NCBI GenBank assembly: GCA_022823625.1
Contig: JAJEHQ010000037.1
Coordinates: forward strand, 62,001 to 126,000
Direction of reading: 5' to 3'
Length of the DNA: 64,000 bases
DNA from: Gammaproteobacteria bacterium
GTDB taxonomy: Bacteria > Pseudomonadota > Gammaproteobacteria > Arenicellales > JAJDZL01
In this document: piece after piece, positions 56,654 through 64,000 of the stretch
Layout of the letters: each line of letters starts with the position of its first letter
Numbering within the stretch: position 1 is the stretch's first letter
Translations under genes and position numbers: made by a program
Notes under the pieces: model-generated
Told to the model about the DNA's origin: nothing
Database searches by the model: none
Seen by the model: the letters and a program-made list of their open reading frames with translations, nothing else

Positions 56654-56800
56654 CGGTATCTCCGCGCTTAATATTGCAGAATTGGACAGTAGATTCAAGA
56701 TTCAAATTTTAACAGATGAACGGAGTGTTTCGTTTCGCTCCGCTCCTTTCAGCAATCAGGTCAACTTTATGACCTTTGCCTGATCAGTTCACTTAAATAC

Positions 56801-57898
56801 GTGCAAATATTTAACAGAAGATTGCTTTCTGAAACCGCAGTGAGCTGCGGTATTGTCATGTTGATGACAGCAGGAATCTTTTCTGTCGTGAAACTTCTGG
56901 CGTTACTTCGAAGGGCAGTGCAGGGCCACCTTCCTTTTGAAGGATTGGGAATGATACTCACATTCAAGCTCACAACCTTCCTGGATGTGATTCTAACGCC
57001 CACTATTTTCATTGCAGTATTTCTTGTGTTGATGCGCTGGAACAGGGATAACGAGATCACTATTTTCGCTACTGGCGGAATTGGACCATTTGACTACCTT
57101 AGACCAGCCGCAACAGTCGCCACTGTAGCAGCATTTGTTGTTGCGGTGCTTGCCTTTTATGTTACGCCAGCAGCTGAACTGGGATACCAGCACGAGTTGG
57201 ATAAATATCAACTTTCAACAAAAAACGCACCATTTGAAAAGGGTCAGTTCCGCTCGTTGAATGGAGGCAGAGACATACTGTATTACAGCCCGTACTTGGA
57301 CCAGGTAAGGGATCCCGTAAGGTTGTTTTATTTACGAAACCAAGAGAATGAACAATCAATCATTGTGGCCGAGAAGGGAATTTATGATTTCAATTTTTCC
57401 GCTGGTGTTGAGAAAATTGAGATCAATACAGGGACACAGTACTGGCTGAACTTTGATTCACTTGAATTTCAGGAGACTAAATTTGATTCATTTGTCGATC
57501 AAATTCCAAATTTTTCTTTTTCGGAAAGTAAGCTTGATGTCAAGGCCAAATCCACTGCTGACATTATCGGATCTGATGACCCTCGTGACAAAGCGGAATT
57601 GAACTGGAGGATATCAAAAGTGTTGGCAATGGGGCTTGTGGTGATGCTTGCGTTCGCTTGGGGAACTGCGGCATCACGGTCCAAAACTGCTGTCAACTTT
57701 ATTGGTGCGATATTGGTCTACTTCGTTTATAGCAGCCTGCTCGGATTTGTAGCGGATCTTAATCGAGAGGGAGACATCAATTCAAACTGGCTCGTAGCTC
57801 TACCACATCTCGTCATGCTTACACTTATCTTTGTGATACTTTTGCGCAGAAGATACAACCGTTCGTTTACTTCTGTTGTTACCCCTAGACGCGCTTGA
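56801..57898 (+). CDS. lptF: LPS export permease LptF
   Basis: A 365-residue inner-membrane protein with about six helices and a periplasmic jellyroll domain in the middle (about 115-265). It begins QIFNRRLLSETAVSCG, and has FLDVILTPTIFIAVFLVLMRWNRDNEI and an Asp-rich loop. With LptG it extracts lipopolysaccharide for transport to the outer membrane. GTG start at 56801; a slightly longer N-terminus from a non-canonical codon is possible because relatives begin a few residues earlier. Confidence 0.92.
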   Translation: MQIFNRRLLSETAVSCGIVMLMTAGIFSVVKLLALLRRAVQGHLPFEGLGMILTFKLTTFLDVILTPTIFIAVFLVLMRWNRDNEITIFATGGIGPFDYLRPAATVATVAAFVVAVLAFYVTPAAELGYQHELDKYQLSTKNAPFEKGQFRSLNGGRDILYYSPYLDQVRDPVRLFYLRNQENEQSIIVAEKGIYDFNFSAGVEKIEINTGTQYWLNFDSLEFQETKFDSFVDQIPNFSFSESKLDVKAKSTADIIGSDDPRDKAELNWRISKVLAMGLVVMLAFAWGTAASRSKTAVNFIGAILVYFVYSSLLGFVADLNREGDINSNWLVALPHLVMLTLIFVILLRRRYNRSFTSVVTPRRA

Positions 57899-57911
57899 TA
57901 TAGCTTTGCCG

Positions 57912-58967
57912 ATGATATTGGACCGACATCTGGCCCGCGAAATTAGCGGCAAAGTATTGCTGGTGGGACTTTGGCTGTTGCTTGTGTATCTGTTTCTGTC
58001 GATGTTAGACGAACTTGAGGGAGGAGAGCACGGAGTGGTATCGCTCACATTTACATTGAGTTACGCAATTCCGCGAATGATTTATGAATTGTCGCCGATG
58101 ATCCTTTTGATCGGCACAATCCTGGCCCTTACAATTTTGTCCCGTCAAAATGAGCTGGTGGCATTTCAAGCTAGTGGAATTTCGAAATCTCGAATTATTG
58201 CTTCAATTGTGGGATATTCGTCTGTTTTTGCATTGTTGATTTTTTTCTGGGGTGAGTTGGTTGTGCCGTACACTGAGACGAAAAGTGCGCAATTCAGTCT
58301 GTCAGAAAATACCGATTCCGGGGATTATGACAGTGGACTTTGGTATCGCCATCAGAATAACTTTTTGTTGATTGATCATATTGATCGATTTCGGAATACC
58401 GGCGAAATAAAGGTTTACGAATTTGATCAGCAAGGTGAATTTACAGGATTGGTTAATGCCGAGTCGGGAAGAATTGCAGAAGACTTCAACTCGTTGATGC
58501 TGAAGTCCGTCGAAGAAATTCAGTTGCAGAACCTGCAGTTGGAAAAGACATTCTCTGATTCAAAAAAGATTCCGGTAAACTTGGATAGTCTTGCGGTCGC
58601 AAAGCAACGTGTGAACTATTCGGAATTGAACATAATCGAGTTGTATGAGCGATTTCAGATCCGCAAGTCGGCAGGTTTGAAAACTGAATTTGATGAACTT
58701 GAATTTTGGAATCGGTTGATCATTCCCCTCTCAATGCTCGTCATGGGAATATTTGCAATATTGTTTACCTTTCGATTGAAGCTGCGGTACAGTACAGGGC
58801 ATTTTGTACTTTTTGGTCTATTGTTTGGTCTGTTTTATTTTGCTGTACAGCAGTCTGTCGGGTACATTGCTATTCTCTATGGTTTGGCTCCAATACTGGG
58901 GATGGCATTGGTGTTCATACTGTTCTTGAGCTATGCATTGATGGCACTCTATCGCTTAAAAAACTGA
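57912..58967 (+). CDS. lptG: LPS export permease LptG
   Basis: A 351-residue LptF/G-family permease: MILDRHLAREISGKVLLVG start, SPMILLIGTILALTILSRQNELVAFQASGIS, a central periplasmic domain and closing helices. ATG 57912 is 13 bases after lptF. Partner of LptF in the LptB2FG exporter. Confidence 0.93.
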   Translation: MILDRHLAREISGKVLLVGLWLLLVYLFLSMLDELEGGEHGVVSLTFTLSYAIPRMIYELSPMILLIGTILALTILSRQNELVAFQASGISKSRIIASIVGYSSVFALLIFFWGELVVPYTETKSAQFSLSENTDSGDYDSGLWYRHQNNFLLIDHIDRFRNTGEIKVYEFDQQGEFTGLVNAESGRIAEDFNSLMLKSVEEIQLQNLQLEKTFSDSKKIPVNLDSLAVAKQRVNYSELNIIELYERFQIRKSAGLKTEFDELEFWNRLIIPLSMLVMGIFAILFTFRLKLRYSTGHFVLFGLLFGLFYFAVQQSVGYIAILYGLAPILGMALVFILFLSYALMALYRLKN

Positions 58968-59455
58968 TACAAATTCAGTTACTTAAACACTCCAGTAGCA
59001 GCTGATCAATCTTCAGCCAAGACGTCAAAATGACAGATTTTCTGTTGAGATATTCACAACATCGCTATTCGTGATTTAGGCATATAGTGAAGCGTCCTAT
59101 AGCATGAGGTCAGAATAATCATCTAATCTATTGATAATAAATGTATAAAAATAATCATAATTCGGGTGAAAAAATCAATCAGAGAAAAATTGAAAAATAA
59201 AATTTTTACGACTTTTTTCACAGACTTATTAACAGCTCCAATTGTCGCAATTTGTTTCAATACTTTAGGCGCATCCACTACACCTGACAGAATGAAATAC
59301 AGACCTAAAATTTGTTGCCCTGAATCAAGTGCTCAACAGCTCTTTTAACGAGCTGACTTGCAATCGCCTTTGTAAAAAATTTTTGGAAAATTGTGTCTTT
59401 CGGCCGAATAACTTACAGCAAGTCTCTATTGATTCGGTTTTATGAAATCCATTGA
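58968..59455. other. AT-rich gene-free spacer
   Basis: These 488 bases hold no recognisable gene. The block around 59130-59220 is strongly AT-rich (ATAAATGTATAAAAATAATC) and would suit promoter or nucleoid-protein binding. A 60-codon frame at 59166 has no ribosome site. No riboswitch fold was recognised. Confidence 0.45.
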
Positions 59456-61579
59456 TTGAACACCGGAACCATAAACAATTTGAAAGCTTCATTAGACCAA
59501 AACAAAATAAGAATCGGTGCAGACATCGGTGGTACATTCACAGACATTGCCCTTAGTGTAGGCGAAACCATCTATTCTGCGAAAGTACTAACCGATCAGC
59601 AGTCACCTGAGAACGCGGTTTTGGATGGGGTCTTCAGAGTTACCCAACAAGCTGGAATCAGTCTCTCTGACCTCGATTCGATTATTCACGGTACCACCCT
59701 AGCGACTAATGCATTGATTGAAAGGCGCGGCGCAAAAACAGCATTCATTACAACTGAAGGTTTTCGAGACGTTATAGAAATGCGTACCGAGAATCGTTTT
59801 GATCAGTATGATTTGAATCTCAAGATTAGCCCCCCTTTGATTCCTCGCCAACATCGTTATCCTGTCAGAGGTCGAATCGATTCGGAAGGACGGGAACTTC
59901 AGGCCCTGGATGAGTATGAAGTCGAGAAATTGGTCGGAAAAATTTTAGCGTCCAACTTCGAATCTGTAGCAATCGGCTTTATTCATTCGTATCTAAATTC
60001 ATCGCATGAAATGCGTGCAATGGAAATTATTCAATCTGCATTGCCCGATTTGCCAATATCGGTCAGTGCTGAAGTTGCACCACAAATGCGGGAGTACCCA
60101 CGATTCAGTACTGTCTGCGCAAACGCTTATGTGCGTCCGAGAATTGAACGATATCTGACACGTCTGGAAGAACTGCTGAAAGAAGAAGGAGCGGTGTGTC
60201 CTGCTTATGTCATTCATTCTGCTGGTGGTTTGATTTCCTTTGAAACCGCAAAAGAGTTTCCTGTCAGATTGATTGAGTCCGGCCCGGCCGGGGGTGTTAA
60301 TTTTGCGGCTGAACTATCCAAAAAATTTGGCATGGGAAAGGTCTTTTCGTTCGATATGGGTGGAACCACTGCGAAAATTTGCTTGATTGACGACAACGTT
60401 CCGGAAACAAGTCGGGAGTTTGAGGTGGCACGCAGTCACCGTTTCAAAAAGGGCTCAGGAATGCCAATTCTGATTCCGGTAATTGAGATGATTGAAATCG
60501 GAGCGGGTGGTGGTTCCATCGCCAAAGTGGACGACATGGGCAGGCTTCAAATTGGACCAGAATCAGCGGGTTCATATCCTGGACCCTCCTGTTATCAGCA
60601 AGGTGGTCAAAATGCAACAGTCACTGATGCAGACGTAGTGCTTGGTAAGATTGATGCGAGCAATTTCGCGGGCGGGACAATTCAATTGTCGAAGCCTGCA
60701 TCCGTTTCAGCAATAGAGTGTGATGTTGGAGGTCCTCTGGTGCTTGACGTAGTCACTGGAGCCTTTGGCATCAGTGAAATGGTTGACGAAAATATGACCA
60801 ATGCCACTCGAGTTCATGCAGTTGAGAGTGGAAAGAACATCGCTGAGTACGTGATGATTGCGTTTGGAGGTGCCGCTCCACTGCACGCTGCCAGAATTTG
60901 TGAAAAACTCAATATAAAGCAATGCCTCATACCACGCGGTGCTGGTGTAGGCTCTGCAATCGGATTTTTACAAACTCCATTCAGTTATGAATCTGTGGTC
61001 TCCAATGTAATGAGCCTTGAAGAATTCGATGCAGATGTTGCCAACAATTTGCTGGCTGAACTGATTGAACAGGCGGAGGGATTTGTCCGTATGGGGACTC
61101 AGGCAGCGACTTCTACTGAAATTACAGCATTCATGCGTTATCAGGGACAAGGTTGGGAAATTCCGGTTCTGTTGCCTCGTCGAGATTTTGAATTAATCGA
61201 TTATTCAGAATTGACGCGTCTTTTTGAAGAGAGTTACAAAAGCTATTTTGGTCGCACCATTGATGTGCTTGATGATCTCGAAGTAGAAGTGGTATCGTGG
61301 TCAGTCAGGGTTGTGGCAGAGCAGCGAGCAACTGATAAACTGAATTTGAAAGCAGGAACAGAACGGATGTTGCAGGCAGAGCATCGCTCCGTTTTTGAAT
61401 CTTCATCTGGCAAAATGATGGAGTGTAAAGTTTACGAGCGTGAGAGTCTCTTGGCGGGTGATAGAATTGCAGGTCCAGCCGTCATCGTTGAGCAGGAAAC
61501 CTCAACATTTGTCCCGAGATCGTTTGAAGCGATCATTCAAGACGACGGATCTATATTGTTAATCAACAGGTTTGAGTAA
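59456..61579 (+). CDS. Hydantoinase/5-oxoprolinase subunit A
   Basis: A 707-residue HyuA-type protein. The ATPase-like site is IGADIGGTFTDIAL, with GTTLATNALIERRGA, FDMGGTTAKICLI and GAGGGSIA. It uses ATP to open a lactam ring (hydantoin, 5-oxoproline or N-methylhydantoin) together with subunit B encoded three bases downstream. The start TTG at 59456 is uncertain. The N-methylhydantoin reading would link to creatinine breakdown; the sequence alone does not decide. Confidence 0.87.
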   Translation: MNTGTINNLKASLDQNKIRIGADIGGTFTDIALSVGETIYSAKVLTDQQSPENAVLDGVFRVTQQAGISLSDLDSIIHGTTLATNALIERRGAKTAFITTEGFRDVIEMRTENRFDQYDLNLKISPPLIPRQHRYPVRGRIDSEGRELQALDEYEVEKLVGKILASNFESVAIGFIHSYLNSSHEMRAMEIIQSALPDLPISVSAEVAPQMREYPRFSTVCANAYVRPRIERYLTRLEELLKEEGAVCPAYVIHSAGGLISFETAKEFPVRLIESGPAGGVNFAAELSKKFGMGKVFSFDMGGTTAKICLIDDNVPETSREFEVARSHRFKKGSGMPILIPVIEMIEIGAGGGSIAKVDDMGRLQIGPESAGSYPGPSCYQQGGQNATVTDADVVLGKIDASNFAGGTIQLSKPASVSAIECDVGGPLVLDVVTGAFGISEMVDENMTNATRVHAVESGKNIAEYVMIAFGGAAPLHAARICEKLNIKQCLIPRGAGVGSAIGFLQTPFSYESVVSNVMSLEEFDADVANNLLAELIEQAEGFVRMGTQAATSTEITAFMRYQGQGWEIPVLLPRRDFELIDYSELTRLFEESYKSYFGRTIDVLDDLEVEVVSWSVRVVAEQRATDKLNLKAGTERMLQAEHRSVFESSSGKMMECKVYERESLLAGDRIAGPAVIVEQETSTFVPRSFEAIIQDDGSILLINRFE

Positions 61580-61582
61580 GTA

Positions 61583-63205
61583 GTGACAGCTAGCAGTAAC
61601 ATTCAATTGCAGGTCATGTGGAATCGGCTCATTTCGGTCGTCGAGGAGCAGGCGATGACTCTGTTACGGACGGCTTTTTCGACTTCCGTACGCGAAGCCG
61701 GTGATTTGTCAGCAGGGGTTTACACAACGGATGGTCGGATGTTGGCACAAGCAGTGACGGGTACACCTGGACACGTGAATACGATGGCAGAGTCTGTACG
61801 GCATTTTCTGAACGAAATTCAACGGGACGAAATGTATGAAGGCGATTGCTATGTTACTAATGATCCGTGGAAGGGCACCGGACACTTGCACGATATCACT
61901 ATGGTTTCTCCCACATTTCTCAAAGGAGAGATTATTGCATTTTTCGCCTGTACAGCCCATGTCGTTGACATTGGAGGCCGGGGGTTTGGTGCTGATGCAA
62001 GATCTGTCTATGAAGAAGGGCTTTTGATTCCAATTCTGAAATTTGTTAATCGTGGTCAGGTGAATCGGGATTTGATCAAAATGATTCGCTACGGTGTTCG
62101 GGAACCAGATAAGGTTGTCGGTGATTTTTACTCGCTAGCTGCCTGTAACGAAGTGGGACATCAACGTCTGCTGGAAATGCTAAATGAAACTGGCTACGAA
62201 AATTTGGAAGAGTTGGGTGAATTCATTTTCTCGCGTTCGCGAAACGCCACCGTGGAGCGTATCCAGTCATTACTTCCCGAAGGCGTGTGGTCTAACAGCA
62301 CCATCGTAGATGGTTACGATGAACCGATCAAGCTGGCGGTCGAAATTAAACAGGTGAATCAGGAAATTGTGGTCGATTTTTCAGGCACTGATTCTGTAAG
62401 TAAATGGGGTATTAATTGTCCGATTAACTACGCTAAGGCTTATGCCAGTTATGCTCTGAAATGCATTATTGCACCAGAAGTTCCGAACAATTTCGCATCA
62501 CTTGAACCGTTCAAGATCACATCGCCTGTTAACATTCTCAACGCACAAAGACCTGCACCCGTTGCATTACGGCATGTTCTAGGTCATCTTATTCCAGATT
62601 TAGTGTTTGGAGCGTTAGCGAAGGTTTTGCCAGACTTGGTTCCTGCCGAAGGCGCTGCATCGTTGTGGAATTTGCACATATCTGTTCACCCGACTTCAAA
62701 TTGTGAAAGCAGGCAGCATGAGATTCTGATGTTCAATTCAGGAGGAACCGGTGCCCGCCCCAGTCTGGATGGGCTTTCAGCGACTGCATTTCCATCTGGA
62801 GTGCATACAATGCCAGTCGAGGCCACTGAACATACCGGCCCGATTGTGGTTTGGAGAAAAGAACTGCGTCCAGACAGTGGTGGAGATGGTCGTATGCGCG
62901 GCGGGCTTGGTCAGGTAATTGAAATTGCACCTAAAGATGGTTATGAATTCGATTTTTCGGCGATGTTTGACCGCGTCCATCACCCGGCTGCGGGTCGAAA
63001 TGGTGGATCTCCAGGTGCAGCAGGCGTTGTACAGCTTGACGACGGTACTCGTTTAAGGCAAAAAGGCTGGCAGCATGTTCCAGAGGGGAGGAGGCTGATA
63101 CTAAAAGCGCCCGGTGGTGGAGGTTTTGGGCCATCTGCCAAGAGAAGTGAGGAAAACAGGCAGTTAGACCAAGTAGCAGGCTATGTGACGGTGCCAGAAG
63201 AATAG
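61583..63205 (+). CDS. Hydantoinase/5-oxoprolinase subunit B
   Basis: A 540-residue HyuB-type protein with NDPWKGTGHLHDITM, HVVDIGGRGFG, DFSGTDSVSKWGINCPINYAKAY and the ending ILKAPGGGGFGP. Starts GTG three bases after subunit A. Partner of the previous gene. Confidence 0.87.
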   Translation: MTASSNIQLQVMWNRLISVVEEQAMTLLRTAFSTSVREAGDLSAGVYTTDGRMLAQAVTGTPGHVNTMAESVRHFLNEIQRDEMYEGDCYVTNDPWKGTGHLHDITMVSPTFLKGEIIAFFACTAHVVDIGGRGFGADARSVYEEGLLIPILKFVNRGQVNRDLIKMIRYGVREPDKVVGDFYSLAACNEVGHQRLLEMLNETGYENLEELGEFIFSRSRNATVERIQSLLPEGVWSNSTIVDGYDEPIKLAVEIKQVNQEIVVDFSGTDSVSKWGINCPINYAKAYASYALKCIIAPEVPNNFASLEPFKITSPVNILNAQRPAPVALRHVLGHLIPDLVFGALAKVLPDLVPAEGAASLWNLHISVHPTSNCESRQHEILMFNSGGTGARPSLDGLSATAFPSGVHTMPVEATEHTGPIVVWRKELRPDSGGDGRMRGGLGQVIEIAPKDGYEFDFSAMFDRVHHPAAGRNGGSPGAAGVVQLDDGTRLRQKGWQHVPEGRRLILKAPGGGGFGPSAKRSEENRQLDQVAGYVTVPEE

Positions 63206-63251
63206 GGCCACTCTCCTTATGTACATCTTATTTGAAGTTTCCAACTGAATC

Positions 63252-64000
63252 ATGCGGAAACATCGCTACGATGTTGTGATTGCTGGCGGAGCCGTTACCG
63301 GTAGTTCAGTCGCATACTTTCTAGCCGCAAATCCAGACTTTAACGGCTCTGTTGCGTTAGTCGAAATGGATCCGACTTTCAGCAAATCAGCGACCGCACT
63401 CAGTTCGAGTTCTATACGCCATCAGTTCTCGACTGCAATTAATGTGCAAATCAGTCAATTCGGAACTCAGTTTATTCGCGAATTTGCTGAAACAATGCGA
63501 GTCAATGAAACGAAGCCAGATCTTTTCTTTCGCGAAAACGGATATTTATTTTTAGCAGAGACTGAAGAGCAGGAACAAATTTTGCGCGCTAACCATAAAG
63601 TTCAAGTTAGCTGTGGTGCTGATGTAGTCTTATTTGACGCGAATGAACTTGCAAGTGCGTTTCCTCATCTCAATACTGATGACATTCGGTTGGCAAGTTA
63701 TGGTCGCTCTGGCGAAGGTTGGTTTTCAAATACAGGCCTGATGGACGGATTTCGACGAAAGGCCAGGCAATTGGGAGTCACTTATTTTGTGGACGAGGTT
63801 TGTGAAATCTCACGTCAATCAAACCGGATAACAGGAGTCAGTTTAAAAAGTGGTGATGTAATTGATTGCGAATTCTTGGTAAATGCGTCGGGTACAAGGG
63901 GTGCCAGAGTCGCTGCAATGGCTGGTTTGAAATTGCCAGTTGAACCGCGAAAAAGGACAATTTTCATTTTTGATTGTGCGAAATCTCCTCAAGGCTCAGC
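63252..64000 (+). CDS. FAD-dependent (DAO-type) oxidoreductase, 5' part
   Basis: Open from ATG 63252 to the right window edge (249 codons). The N-terminus YDVVIAGGAVTGSSVAYFL is the FAD-binding loop with GGAVTG, followed by LVEMDP. The body (LSSSSIRHQFST, YFVDEVCEI, NASGTRGARVAAMAG) fits the D-amino-acid/sarcosine/dimethylglycine oxidase family. It is 46 bases after HyuB on the same strand, so oxidation of an N-methyl amino acid released from a hydantoin-like compound is a reasonable but untested idea. Catalytic C-terminus is outside the window. Confidence 0.8.
   Translation, partial: MRKHRYDVVIAGGAVTGSSVAYFLAANPDFNGSVALVEMDPTFSKSATALSSSSIRHQFSTAINVQISQFGTQFIREFAETMRVNETKPDLFFRENGYLFLAETEEQEQILRANHKVQVSCGADVVLFDANELASAFPHLNTDDIRLASYGRSGEGWFSNTGLMDGFRRKARQLGVTYFVDEVCEISRQSNRITGVSLKSGDVIDCEFLVNASGTRGARVAAMAGLKLPVEPRKRTIFIFDCAKSPQGS

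Overview
The window looks like chromosomal DNA of a gammaproteobacterium, probably marine or at least one living on small amines and aromatics, with moderate, slightly AT-leaning base composition. The taxonomic hint comes from two conserved housekeeping blocks: tig-clpP-clpX-lon-hup followed by two tRNAs, ppiD and fabI (41492-51021), and the divergent arrangement valS-holC-pepA (minus strand) against lptF-lptG (plus strand) at 51860-58967. No rRNA, CRISPR array, integrase or phage structural gene was seen.

Layout. 1-344: 5' part of a trimethylamine-monooxygenase-like flavoprotein. 519-9172: aerobic benzoyl-CoA (box) catabolism, with benzoate-CoA ligase and an alpha/beta hydrolase on the minus strand, divergent from boxC, boxB, a 3-hydroxyacyl-CoA dehydrogenase and a 3-oxoadipyl-CoA thiolase. 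9173-11285: a decayed accessory strip with an excisionase-type antitoxin, a PIN-domain toxin frameshifted at an A8 tract, and a fragment of a DUF1703-type nuclease gene. 11286-16894: a pyrimidine salvage/catabolism operon (URC1, URC4, uracil phosphoribosyltransferase, cytosine deaminase) preceded by a DMT permease. 17168-21821: a complete branched-chain-amino-acid-type ABC transporter, convergent with a 789-residue DUF1989-DUF1989-GcvT fusion (21939-24308). 24551-30516: an orphan membrane-fusion protein, a DMT permease, tRNA-Val(CAC), a haloacid dehalogenase, an MFS permease and leuCD.

30517-34667 is a second accessory strip: a 28-residue membrane peptide and a DUF1127 protein ending in a clear terminator, then an Rpn-type PD-(D/E)XK nuclease, an eroded IS4/IS1634-type transposase, and a broken second copy of the nuclease 3' end. 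34668-40115 is a possible catabolic operon of unknown substrate: HpaB-type flavin monooxygenase, RidA, class III aminotransferase and a trimethylamine-dehydrogenase-like iron-sulfur flavoprotein that keeps the cofactor residues but appears to have lost the trimethylamine aromatic bowl. The housekeeping blocks follow, and the window ends with hyuA-hyuB-type hydantoinase/oxoprolinase genes and a truncated FAD oxidoreductase (59456-64000).

Overall the accessory genes favour breakdown of small nitrogenous and aromatic compounds (benzoate, pyrimidines, methylated amines, hydantoin- or oxoproline-like lactams) fed by several permeases. The best candidates for undescribed biology are the HpaB/RidA/aminotransferase/TMADH-like operon, the DUF1989-GcvT fusion, the URC-type pyrimidine cluster, and the small membrane peptide. 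All family calls are by reading the protein sequence; no database search was run.
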